Of a stretch of DNA of 64,000 nucleotides, positions 13,641 to 23,381 are shown one piece after another. Every line of letters starts with the position of its first letter. The first letter of the stretch is position 1. Below the pieces are notes generated by a model. That model was not told where the DNA came from and made no database searches. It worked only from the letters and a program-made list of their open reading frames with translations. This DNA comes from Lepidonotus clava. Its lineage: Eukaryota; Annelida; Polychaeta; Phyllodocida; Polynoidae. Where the stretch lies: the NCBI GenBank assembly GCA_936440205.1, contig OW387134.1, forward strand, positions 62,957,427-63,021,426, written 5' to 3'. The position numbers were made by a program, and so were the translations under genes.

Positions 13641-16600
13641 AATAAACTGTTAAATGTATCGTAATATTTTTTTAATATGTTTTATCATAGATATATATCT
13701 TATGTATCCTTATGGTTTTATTGACTGTCTTCAGACAATGTGTGTCATAATATTGTGACACAATTGTTATAGGCCTCCTCCCACCCAAGGGGTTATTGCC
13801 CAAATAGAGCAATGACAGAGCCAATTATCATTTTATACTAGGGCGCTGTAATATATATATATATATATATTATATATATGTATATATATGTATATATCTG
13901 ACATAACTACCTCAGTTGTCTATGCATGCATTTAAACCTATATGCACAATGGGATACAATCTGTATCCATGTCACCTGCGTTAAACAACATAATTGTCTT
14001 TCAATATTGCAGAGCATCGTTTTTACAAAATGTGTGGACCAAGGATGAGAATCGCTGACGTAAACTGGGGGCTGTTGTCCAGTGATATGTTCCCGGCACT
14101 CATCACCACCTCCCAGTGCCACATGGTGCTTGCAGTACCTGAATGGTGGAGAGTGGTCGTACGCCCTCTCTACGTAGTCTGGCGGCCAAGGAGCAAAATT
14201 CTGATTTTGTGTGCCATAAAAGGTTTATACCTGAAACCATTTCAGGGTGCTAGAGGGGTCCTTTTGGCATAAGAAAATGCCTGTTGTCACCCCGTAGAGG
14301 TGTGCATAAGAGTGACAGCAGCCATTTTGTTTTACTCCCCCCTTCAAAATATGACATAGTATGACACTGTCCTTCTCTGTAATAACCTAATCAATTTCTA
14401 AGCCATCCATTTCATACTAGGCAAATCAACAGTGGATTAGTAGTGGAAGATAAAACATGAGTGACATTGACCTTATCCAAGGTCAAGGTCATCAGAATTA
14501 GGGTCAAACTTTGAAAAACGTCAAAATATGAGTGTTTCATTTTTTCCAAACTGTCCCAGTCTATGAAATATGTATAAACTACATCTAAAACTATTATGGA
14601 GTGCTAGAGTAGTCCTTTCGGCATAAGAATATACCTGTTGTCACTCCATAGAGGTGTGCATGAGCGTGACAGCAGCCATTTTCTTTGACTACCCCATTCC
14701 AAGTGTGACAGTATGAAACAATCCTTTTCTACAATACCCTAATCAATTTCTAAGCCATCCATTTCATACTAGACAAATCAATAGTGGATTAGTAGGGGAA
14801 AATAAAACATAAGTGACATTGACCTTGTCCAAGGTCAAGGTCAACAAGATTAAGGTCAAACTTTGAAAAACATCAAAATATGAGTGTCTTATTTATTTCC
14901 AAACTGTCCCAGTCTATGAAATATGTATAAATAATATCTACAACTATTCTGGGATGCTAGAGGGGTCCTCTGGGCATATGAATATGCCTGTTGTCACTGT
15001 GTAAAGTTTGTATAAATGTGAGAGGAGCAGTTTTATTTGACTACCTCCTTGAAATAGGACCTAGTAAGTGATGGTCTCTCATTATAATAGCCTACTCAAT
15101 TTTTAAGCCATCTATTTAAGATTAGACAAATTACTTATGGCTTCACAGGGAAAGATACATCAGTGACATTGACCTTATCCAAATTAAGGTCAAACCTTGA
15201 AAAACATCCAAATATAAGTGTTTTATTTCTTTCAAATTATCTTAGTCTATAAGGTTTGTATAAATAATACTTGAAACTATTCTTGGGTGCAAGAGAGTTA
15301 ACTTGTGCATTGGTAAATGCTTGTTGGACCACATCCAAGGTCAAGGTCATCAAAATGAGGTCAAATTTTGAGAGAAAACACCAAAATCTGAGTATTTCAT
15401 TTCTTCCAAACTATCCAATCTATAAAATAGGTATGAATAACACTTAAAACTGCTCTGGAGTGCTTGAGGGGGCCTTTTTCCATTGGTAAATGCCTATTGT
15501 CACTGTGAATGTGTTTGTAAGTTTGACAGATGTCATTGTGTTTGACTTACCCTCTATACAGAATGCCTCATTAGAAGCAGTCTTACTCTTATTAGCTCAT
15601 GGAAATCTTTAAGCCATCTTATTCATATTAGATATATCAAAAGTGCATCGGGAAGTGAGTGCTAGAATATGGATTACTGTGAACTCAGCTTAGTTCAAGG
15701 TAACTACTGTTTCTCTGTAAGTGTAACAGCAGGCATTTAATTTTTATTACTCAGTTAGAAATAACACCACGTCAGAACTCATTTTCATAGAATTAGCAGG
15801 TAAAGACAGCAGAAGGCAACACTTCCTCTTAAATTAATTATTCATCCCTTCTGTTTATATCATCAGAAATAGTTTCTACTCATATTTGGACAGATAACAT
15901 TAGAATTAATAAAAATAAAAAAACTAAATATATGGGTTATATTCATTGTCCAATCAGTTTTCAGAATCCATGGTGTACCTAAGTTTGACACATGCAATTC
16001 TTTGGTTGCTTGATAAATTGTATGCCTAGATAGTGCACAAAATAACCCTCAATTTCAAATGCAGTTATATATTTAACATATATCAACTGATAAACAATCA
16101 ATAGGAGGGTATGTATCTCACTTCTTGAATGTCAAATCCAAAGTTTGACCCAAATTTCACTTTTATTATAAATATAGAATTTTAAAGTCTAGAGGATATA
16201 TGTGTGGTTTTGTCATGTTCCCCATGTTTCTAAAAGCTCCGAAATCCATCCATTCTGAAAGACAGCAGAATTATGGGTTCTTTTTCTCAGATAAACTTCA
16301 TTTGTAGGTCTTACAGACTGGATGTAATGTTAGGAAATGCTAGAATTACTGAGCAAATATGGCAAGAGATTCGCAAGAGATGTATCCGATTCTTAGTTCA
16401 TGTAACGCTGTCATTTGGATGTTTAAGATTTCTTTAGAAATCAGTCATTCATGTTAGATGGAATTGTTGTCTCAGTGCACAAATCCCCAATAAACTCTGA
16501 GATCATTGTAGAAGCATCTATTTTAAAAGAGCCATTTCAGTAGGCTGAGAATTAAGTCTCCACCATGGGAGAAAACTTTTATAAGATAAACTTGTGAGAA

Positions 16601-19600
16601 GTAAAAAAAATAGGAGGAGTTACTCTTAAAAGAGGCATGGAACATCTGGAAATATTGAAGGTGATATATAGAGGCATAATATCATGAGTCATGGGGTTCA
16701 GAATATGGGATATGGGCCATTGCCATACAGATTTTATACGTCAAAGGTTAGACAATGTGACTGATACAGAGCGCTAATAAATTAGCAGAGCGCTAAATAA
16801 AGATCAAAGGGTCAAATTTTTAGGAGTATAGTCCAACAAAATGGCTGCTGTTACCCAAGCAGACCTTCACAGAGTGACAACAACCATTTGCCAATGCCCA
16901 AGGGACCCCTCTAACTCCAAAAGCTAGTTTCAGGTATACTTATTTTATAGACTAGGATGGGTTGGAAAAAATGAAATGCTATATTTGGACATTTTTCCAA
17001 GTTTGACCTATATTTTTATTACTGTGACCTTGAATAAGGTCAATGTAACTTTCCCTACTAATGTTTTAATCTTCCCCTAGTAATGTACTAATGATTTGTC
17101 TGATATGGAATTGATGGCTTAAAAATTTGATAGGCTGTTATAGAAAGAGACCATAACTTACTGAGTCACATTAAGGAGGTAGTCAAACAAAATGGCTGCA
17201 ATCAAATTTTCACTCACCTTTGTTCATTGACAACAGGCACTGCTGTATGCCCAAAGGACCCCTTCAGCATCCCATAATAGTTTTAGATGTTATCTAAACA
17301 AATTTGATAGAATAGGCCAGTTTGGAAAAGATAAAACACTGATATTTTTATGTTTTTCAAAGTTTGACCTTTATTTTGATGACATTGACCTTGGACAAGG
17401 TCATTGTCACTCATGTTTTATCTTCCCCTACCAATCTACTATTGATTTGTCCAGTATGAAATAAATGGCTTAGAAATTGGGAAGGCTATTATAGTAAGAG
17501 ACCATCACTTACTAGGACCTATTTCAAGGAGGTAGTCAAACAAAATCACTGATCTCACATTTATACAAACTTTCACGCAGTGACAACAGGCATATTCATA
17601 TGTCCAGAGGACCCCTTTAGCATCCCAGAATAGTTGTAGATCTTATTTATACATATTTCATAGACTAGGACACTTTGGAAAATATAAAACACTCATATTT
17701 TGATGTTTTTCAAAGTTTGACCTTAATCTTGTTGACCTTGACCTTAGACAAGGTCAATGTCACTCATTTTTTTATCTTTCCCTACTAATCCACTATTGAT
17801 TTGTCTAGTATGAAATGGATGGCTTAGAAATTGATTAGGGTATTGTAGAAAAGGATTGTATCATACTGTCACATTTGGAATTGGGTAGTCAAAGAAAATG
17901 GCTGCTGTCACGCTCATGCACACCTCTATGGAGTGACAACAGGTATATTCTTATGCCGAAAGGACTACTCTAGCACTCCATAATAGTTTTAGATGTAGTT
18001 TATACATATTTCATAGACTGGGACAGTTTGGAAAAAATGAAACACTCATATTTTGACGTTTTTCAAAGTTTGACCCTAATTCTGATGACCTTGACCTTGG
18101 ATAAGGTCAATGTCACTCATGTTCTATCTTCCACTACCAATCCACTGTTGATTTGCCTAGTATGAAATGGATGGCTCAGAAATTGATTAGGTTATTATAG
18201 AAAAGGACTGTGTCATACTATGTCATATTTTGAAGGGGGGAGTAAAACAAAATGGCTGCTGTCACTCTCATGCACACCTCTATGGGGTGACAACAGGCAT
18301 TTTCTTATGCCCAAAGGACCCCTCTAGCACCCTGAAATGGTTTCAGGTATAAACCTTTCGTGGCATACAAAATCCAGAAATAAGCTACTTTTTGGAGTTT
18401 GGCCGCCAGACTAACGTGGAGATGGAAGGGTACGTCCGTATTGACGTATGCAGTTGGAATAGGACACGGTTCCAGTGTTCGCCACCAGGGAATATTGAGC
18501 ACATGAATGACGTCACTATTCATGTAACTGACAACACGAACACACCAGACACCATAAGGTTTCTCTTGGAATTTGAAAGTAAATATCTATTGTATCTATG
18601 TGGCAAACAGAGAGATTTTGAGAAAAACCGACATATTAACTATTAAGAAAATAATTTGCCATCACGGTAGACCTTTAATAATGAATAGTTTTCATTTTTC
18701 AAAAAAAGGTTACTCAGATCTACGGATAATCATAATTGATATATTGGTCCGAGTTGCTTTTTGAATTTAGAAAGGATAATTAAACCAACAGCCAATGTAA
18801 ATTAAAGATATAATTGGTGGAAATTGATAGAGTAAAGAATTAGGATGAGCAACTTTTTAATGTCTTATGCAAATGTCATATGTGTCTATGTTTGAGGTAC
18901 ACATGTAAGCTAGTTAATCTAAAAGGGAAATGAGAGTAGTGTTATTCAGAGACAAGCAACAGACTTGCAAACTTTACAGACTATAGGCGAATAATGTCTA
19001 TTTTAAGCTTCCAATACATGCAATTATTGAGGATAGTCTGTAAAGTGTATTACAGTAATACACAAGCATTAATTTGTAATGTAAATTGTTGTTTTTTTCA
19101 ATTGCAAGTGTACGAGCACAAGGCGCTTACCACACAAAGCAGTACGACCACTGCAGAGACCACGTCTGCTGCGACCACCACAGCGGTACCAACGGCCACG
19201 TCCAAACCACCACCAGCTATAACACCTAGGCCCAATGCCCCTTCGACAACCCTGGATACTGGATTGAGGGCATCTGTGACGGCCAGGGTACCACTGGGGA
19301 CAACAACGCCTAATGCCCCTTCAATAGCCCCTGCTACTTTACCAGAGGCATCCTCTACCTCCAGGGTAGTAGCGGGGACTATAGCGCCGGATGAGAACGG
19401 TTCAGCAGTGACGTCACAAACAGTGAGTGGTGTAAATGACACCTCAGGGACAACCACGGATCTTACCACTACCACCAAGTCATCCATTCCAAGCACTAAT
19501 TCGACCACATCTACCACCACCACAACAACCATCTCCATTACCACTAGCACGACCACAACTACTACTGCCGCTCCAGCAACCCCAAGGGCCGTTCCTCCGT

Positions 19601-21928
19601 TAAATATAACTGCCATTCCTTCGAGCACTGCCAGTTCGATTGTTCATTTGTTGGAAACTGAGAGCACTACAGGAAGGAGTATGAATGGTAATTTGGCCCC
19701 CTATATATACTGCCCATAATAGTCCAATAAGGGCGACCGCAACTGCATTGTTTATGACCGAAACTATATAGCTTGAAGTTGTCATGCTACTTTAAAGTTG
19801 TATGATTTTCAATTTACATCAATATCAAACTCACTTAAGAATGTTTTTATGAATAATTATCTATACCTAAACACGGGCTGATATGTTTCTGGAAAAGTTT
19901 AATCTTAATTTTCTGATAATATTTTGTTTTTATTACCTTTCTTAGGTTTGAGTGGAACTACAAATGAAGGAGAGATAGCTGCTCTTAGTGTAAACTCCTC
20001 ATTGGAAAGGTCAGATTACAGTAAGTGATTTCCTTTCTCAAAATGTAATCGACAGTTTTAAAAAGCCATGCAATTTCCAAAATATGCTAAACGTATCATG
20101 CTTTGTAAAGTATAGCCTTTATCCTATTCGTGTGGCTCCATTACGAATCATTAAAACATGTTATATCCACCAACATCACATGTTTACCAGTCCCCTGATG
20201 TCTCCATTGTCTTTTCGAATAACAATGATAGCTTAGATTGAAGAGTTTCTCATTGATAGAATCCAAGTTTCTTGTTATTTATTTACATATTAAGTTGAAG
20301 TTTAATTACATACACTTATTTTACACCTTTATTATACCTTTCTTTTCCAGTTATAATTGGGCTTGTAGTATTTATTGCTATCATCATCATTTCCGTCGTC
20401 ATCATCGTTGTTGTTGTATATCGACGCTCGTAAGTATAGCTTTTGAAGGTCTAAGCGTAATTTGACATGGTAGACAAGATCATTAGTAATGCCTTCCCTG
20501 ACTGGGTCTCACACGGATGGAACAGGTGGGATTGACCGTATTAGTATAACATTTAGATTTGCATTTGAAATTAGAATTCAAGTGGTTATTAAAAGTCCCA
20601 CTTTGAGATTTTTTTTTTTTTTTTTTATTGCGTTTATTCATAGCAAAACTTTCAGGTAAATAACCTGATCTTCCAAGCGTGCCAGTCTTGGTACAACTGA
20701 GGCACTACATTTATAGATATAAAAATAAACAATTACAGAGATTGAATCAGTGATTACGGTGTATGCATGATACATATGCCACCTGTGCCTCCCTTCAAGG
20801 CGTCTAACTAATGTGCTTGTGGTAAAAGCAATCCTGGATCATTCTAAGTACAAAGAAAACTATTTTCAGTGTAATTATTTCAAATAATTTAAATTAATTT
20901 ATCTTCAGACAAATGTGATTGTCTTAACCTGTCCTTACATACCATAAAATATATTTATAACTTTCTTTTTGTAGACACAGTAGAACAGTTATACAACATT
21001 ATGGTAATAAAAGATACCAGGTAGGTGCTTGTGTACCAGAAATATTATGCTGATTTATTTGAACCTCTCCATTTTCCACAGGAAAGACTCGGCACTGCGT
21101 CGGGTCGTGGTCGTGTTGGTCAGAGAGCCGACCAAACGCCTCTCCCAGCTCTCCAAGTTATTCCGCATGTCGGACATTGACCGGCAGGGGCGTTACTCCG
21201 GCTCGCCTGAAGAGAGCAACTCCAAGCACAGCAGTAACGTCATCTCCCTGCACCCCGTGCTGGTCGAGAGCTCCTCCCAGACGAGCGGCGTTCTCCGAAG
21301 GCTGAATCAGCTCGGTTTCCTCGGCAGGGACTCCTCCGGGTCGGAGAGGTATGATCGTCATCAATCACCCCCTGTACCCAAAAGAGAGCTGAGAGACTCT
21401 GAGGTGATCATTGAGGGAGCTGTAGGGGGGCGGGGGGAGGGAAAAGGGGAGGAGGTTCCAAGAGACATTACAAAACCCATCCCTCCTCCTAGCAGAAAAC
21501 AATTGACTACCCCTCAAACGGGAGAACCTGCATTTGTAGGTCCAAGAGCGGGAGACCGTCGGAGTTCGGCCTGGGACCCCATGTATGAGAGGGTGGGTAC
21601 CTTACCGCCCCCTCTGATGCCCCGCTCCCGGCCCACCACCCCGCCCCCTCAGGTACACGTCACCCCGCCCACCCCCGACGCCGGCAAGGGGGAGGCCCTG
21701 GATTTGACGTTTCCCAGAAAAGTAGATAAGACGCCAGTGGTGCGTCAAACAGCCTTGTTGGACGATCCCTCTTATGACTCTGTGGATCCAATGCCTAGTA
21801 CGTCTTCAGGGAGCCAGGGGGAGCCACATTTCACATCACCAGGCGGGAGGAAACCATCTATTGGCTATCCCAGTGATGATGTTACAATAGTGGAAAATGA
21901 CAGTTATGGCGAGATGGATTTCACTTAG
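5076..21928 (+). CDS. Lectin gene A: SUEL/CUB-like type I membrane protein with mucin stalk
   Basis: Predicted coding exons are 5076-5154, 12290-12570 (see below), 14013-14173, 18410-18578, 19109-19687, 19946-20020, 20351-20429 and 21082-21928. The first codes a signal peptide (MRESFMGG, then a hydrophobic core). The second codes a divergent Cys-rich SUEL-type lectin domain. The third and fourth make one CUB-like domain. Then come a Thr/Ser-rich mucin stalk of ~190 residues, a short linker, a transmembrane helix and a ~280-residue tail with PxxP stretches, a YGEM (YxxM) motif and other Tyr sites. Phases (1,1,1,1,1,2) match lectin gene B 12 kb downstream, so the two are tandem paralogues. A 911-bp element now interrupts exon 2 just before its old donor (GTAAGA at 13489); with CCT-A at 13485-13488 restored and the 4.2-kb element spliced out, the frame is open for about 757 residues. 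As it stands, read-through of exon 2 stops at 12589-12591, so the gene may be impaired or rely on another donor. It is probably a cell-surface recognition or adhesion protein; the ligand is unknown. Confidence 0.75.
6699..6708 (-). promoter_or_regulatory. Possible CTCF-like core
   Basis: On the minus strand the sequence reads TCTAGATGGCGCTACCCC, containing AGATGGCGCT, close to the bilaterian CTCF core AGRKGGCGC. It is a single short match inside an intron, so chance is quite possible. Confidence 0.25.
9709..9846. repeat. Palindrome with a partial third copy
   Basis: ATTGATGTAGGATGACTTCA at 9709 pairs with the reverse complement ending at 9795 (TGAAACGTCACCCTACATCAAT). The centre is an alternating TA tract with TATGTACATATA on both sides. 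A third, direct copy of the right arm (GAAACGTTATCCTACATCA) follows at about 9823-9846. This looks like a small hairpin MITE with a duplicated end. Confidence 0.6.
9965..10634. mobile_element. hAT-like TIR element, ~670 bp, non-autonomous
   Basis: The left end reads CAGTGGGATCCAG and the right end, in reverse complement, CAGGGGATCCAGACG. A second inverted pair lies inside, 10033-10071 against 10533-10576, sharing TCTCCCCACACAGAAAGGAT. CAG-G-GGATCCAG termini are typical of hAT elements. No clear 8-bp target duplication is seen and there is no transposase frame, so this is a non-autonomous or decayed copy. Confidence 0.5.
12290..12570 (+). other. SUEL-type lectin exon of gene A, cut by an insertion
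   Basis: The exon enters in phase 1 and codes a Cys-rich domain, ISVTCPADEVVVVRSAQ through RTEYTCL, that lines up with the gene B lectin exon (LSCGATTELVIGRASY through LKYACVP). The gene B domain shows the SUEL pattern clearly (LSC, ASY, C-x-GRRYC, LxLxYxC); gene A is more divergent. The exon's last four bases, CCTA, now lie at 13485-13488 beyond a transposon, next to an intact donor GTAAGA. Restoring them gives TCLP-K, matching CVP-F in gene B with no gap and the same phase. Confidence 0.7.
12571..13481. mobile_element. 911-bp TIR element inserted in the lectin exon
   Basis: The termini are a perfect 13-bp inverted repeat: GGGTGCGTTCCAA at 12571-12583 and TTGGAACGCACCC at 13469-13481. A 3-bp duplication, CTG, flanks it (12568-12570 and 13482-13484). 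Removing the element and one CTG restores both the reading frame and alignment with gene B. Inside are scattered GGACCCCC blocks in both halves but no transposase frame, so it is non-autonomous. GGG ends with a 3-bp duplication suggest PIF/Harbinger, but that group prefers TWA targets, so the superfamily stays open. Confidence 0.8.
13592..13896. repeat. Two TA microsatellites in intron 2 of gene A
   Basis: Long alternating TA runs lie at about 13594-13637 and 13852-13895, the second with interspersed TATATG units. They sit between the old donor at 13489 and the acceptor at 14012. They are simple-sequence DNA with no further signal. Confidence 0.85.
14013..14173 (+). other. CUB-like exon of gene A, first half
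   Basis: The acceptor TCAATATTGCAG ends at 14012. The exon codes HRFYKMCGPRMRIADV through RVVVRPLY. Gene B codes the equivalent segment (QKACGEEPFKFRDR through AVSVCPLT) in one uninterrupted exon. The Cys-Gly start, the GLLSSDMFP segment (gene B: GIVSNALFP) and the next Cys follow the CUB pattern loosely. The half ends exactly where the 4.2-kb inverted-repeat element begins. Confidence 0.75.
14174..18409 (+). other. Predicted transposon-derived intron, phase 0
   Basis: If GT at 14174-14175 (CTAC|GTAGTC) is the donor and AG at 18408-18409 (GGCCGCCAG|ACTAAC) the acceptor, the two halves of the CUB-like exon join in phase 0, adding only Thr-Asn relative to the pre-insertion sequence. The donor G is the last base of the target duplication and its T the first base of the element; the acceptor lies in the right terminal repeat. 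The donor is a moderate match to consensus and the pyrimidine tract is weak. AG at 18395-18396 is also in frame and would add four more residues. Confidence 0.6.
14175..18413. mobile_element. 4.24-kb long-inverted-repeat (foldback) element inserted in a coding exon
   Basis: The ends are TAGTCTGGCGGCCAA (14175) and its reverse complement ending at 18413, flanked by a 3-bp duplication ACG (14172-14174 and 18414-18416). The arms mirror each other about a centre near 16294 and stay alignable for more than 1.2 kb, almost identical in the outer ~700 bp. Each arm is built of tandem modules: the landmark GTGCTAGAGGGGTCC or a variant recurs at about 14246, 14601, 14953, 15286 and 15459, and in mirror image on the right. 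The central ~1.2 kb is unique AT-rich sequence with no transposase frame. It is a non-autonomous foldback-type DNA element of unassigned superfamily; the near-identical outer arms suggest youth or gene conversion. Confidence 0.85.
18410..18578 (+). other. CUB-like exon of gene A, second half
   Basis: It codes TNVEMEGYVRIDVCSWNRTR through IRFLLEFE and leaves in phase 1 at donor GTAAAT. Gene B's counterpart is TVDLPAGWTTVFCNM through ITFAFEYE, also ending in phase 1. With the element removed, gene A reads PLYVEMEGYVRIDVC against gene B PLTVDLPAGWTTVFC, without a gap. This shows that the two halves were once one exon. Confidence 0.8.
19109..19687 (+). other. Mucin-type Thr/Ser-rich stalk exon of gene A
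   Basis: One exon of 579 bp codes about 190 residues rich in Thr, Ser, Pro and Ala, including long runs of Thr and Ser. Such sequence is normally heavily O-glycosylated and acts as an extended stalk between the ectodomain and the membrane. Gene B has only a 66-bp exon here (37348-37413), so the stalk has grown in gene A or shrunk in gene B. Entry and exit are both phase 1. Confidence 0.8.
20975..21020 (+). other. Possible 46-bp cassette exon that switches the tail frame
   Basis: CTTTCTTTTTGTAG precedes and GTAGGT follows a 46-bp segment that reads on from the transmembrane exon in phase 2 as SHSRTVIQHYGNKRYQ. It leaves in phase 0, so inclusion would make the next exon (21082) be read in another frame, giving 32 residues and a stop at 21178-21180 instead of the ~280-residue tail. 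The long frame has strong GC-ending codons and is surely coding; the short-tail form is a hypothesis. Confidence 0.4.
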
Positions 21929-22605
21929 AATGAAACATTACTTACTTGGTGCTTATTTTTCATTTTATTTGTTATTGGATTTTGCGTGCAACGTGCTCGG
22001 TAAACATGTTCAATATTTTTTTTCTGTATAGTTTTCATCGATAAAACAAAAGAGTCATTTCATCTTTTTTTATGTGTTCTCCGAGTGTACATTAATTTGT
22101 TTTAAAATAGAATCATCCAGTTGAATGAGATGTCATAAAACAAAGCAGAATATGTTACCATATAAGATAACCTTGTTCAATAAAAGACAATGGTAAATGA
22201 ATTAATCAGAAAGCGCTAGTATAAATTATTTGTTAAAAACATCGTTGTCGTCATTCTCTGTGATGTTTTAACTATAGCTTATCATTTTATCACATAATAT
22301 AAGTTTGTATTACCTTTATGTGTATAGTTTATTAAAACTAATCATCATAATATGTTGATGGACTACATTCCATGTATTTATCCGGAAACAATGCTATGTC
22401 ATTATAAATCTAATAAACACTTTCCTACATAATTTCAATATTTCATTTTATACTGTTTCATCTTTTATATTCCTATTAATCTTGTTTAATAATAAGGTTT
22501 GTTTCTGTTGTTTTTCTGGTTCCCTTGCGATTAAATTTGTGGATGTCATATCAAGAGTGGGTAACAGTTAAATATGAATGAAAATGGGACAATATCACTT
22601 CACGC
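21929..22605 (+). other. 3' UTR of lectin gene A and AT-rich flank
   Basis: The stop TAG is at 21926-21928. Candidate poly(A) signals AATAAA occur at 22179-22184 and 22412-22417. The rest, up to the SINE at about 22606, is AT-rich and carries no frame or repeat that I recognise. Confidence 0.5.
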
Positions 22606-22775
22606 ATGGCTGGACCGAGTTTGAGCCTGGGCTGTGCCTGTTAGACCACCTCGCTTCCACCCCCATAGATTCGATCATGCAATTGTGTAGACAGTCCTAA
22701 AAATGAATCGTCCTGATAGAGCTGAAACATTGCTGAGCGGACGTTAAACTCCAACAATCATTTTCATCAATGTCA
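22606..22775 (+). mobile_element. tRNA-derived SINE, MESC-like tail, copy 1
   Basis: The segment has a tRNA-like head (ACCGAGTTTGAGCCTGG region) and ends GAGCTGAAACATTGCTGAGC, GGACGTTAAACTCCAACAATCA, followed by a short TCA-type tail. This GCTGAAA-ATTGCTGAG-GACGTTAA block is shared in reverse orientation by the copy at 27941-28140. I link this tail to the MESC group of SINEs from molluscs and related phyla from memory. Confidence 0.65.
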
Positions 22776-22976
22776 GTAATATTTAAAGTAATAAAACAGA
22801 TATTTATGATTCAAAACATTCAGGAACACATTTCCCCCCAAAGTGAAGAATACATAGAATCAAAGTATAACAAAATACAACTATTAAAAAAAAAAAGGTT
22901 ATTGAATTCGTGAGATAAATTTTATTGAACCAAACTCAAACTGGCAGGCCCTATGAGCAACTCATAACATGTGCAT

Positions 22977-23326
22977 ATATATTTGAAGAAGGAACAAATG
23001 CTGGTATGACGCTCTTGCTGATTCAGGAATTTTAAATATCGTCAGCCCTTTTATTAACAATAAATAATAAATAAATAATAATAAGAAAAGAAAAAAAAAA
23101 TAGTACAACAATTCGATCCGGCTGAGGCTATGGCGTCCCAAGGAATCTGAATTTGGCGCCTTAGGTCACGTGACCCTAATGAATATTAATGAGATAGCCT
23201 CGAGCCGGTTCCATAAATATATATCTATATAATAATAATAATAATTATATATGTCATATATTTGAAGAAGGAACAAATGCTGGTATGACGCTCTTGCTGA
23301 TTCAGGAATTTTAAATATCGTCAGCC
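22977..23326 (-). repeat. B2-A2-B1 split-repeat block at the element's 3' end
   Basis: The 71-bp B repeat occurs at 22977-23047 and 23256-23326, on either side of the ~157-bp A repeat at 23101-23258. Between B2 and A2 is an AT-rich spacer of about 50 bp. The A repeat holds an imperfect stem: CCGGCTGAGGCTAT at 23118-23131 against ATAGCCTCGAGCCGG at 23194-23208, with the palindrome GTCACGTGAC between the arms. Confidence 0.85.
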
Positions 23327-23381
23327 AAACCGCCAAGAGCTAAGAACAACATTTGTTTAACATTCCTTTTTTTTTTTTTTT

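Noticed and set aside
13994-14272. Open frame running from the exon into the inverted-repeat element on the left, and a matching minus-strand frame at 18305-18523
   Set aside because: Both end in the same residues (GLYLKPFQGARGVL) because they read the two arms of the same inverted repeat. Beyond the exon the frame is element sequence, not gene.
14175-18413. TA as the target duplication of the 4.2-kb element (Tc1/mariner-like)
   Set aside because: TA also flanks the ends, but an empty site with TA gives a frameshift, whereas ACG restores the frame and a gap-free alignment with gene B.
19098-19628. 176-residue minus-strand frame rich in Val
   Set aside because: It is the complement of the Thr codons (ACN) of the mucin exon; the + strand frame has splice sites and matching phases.
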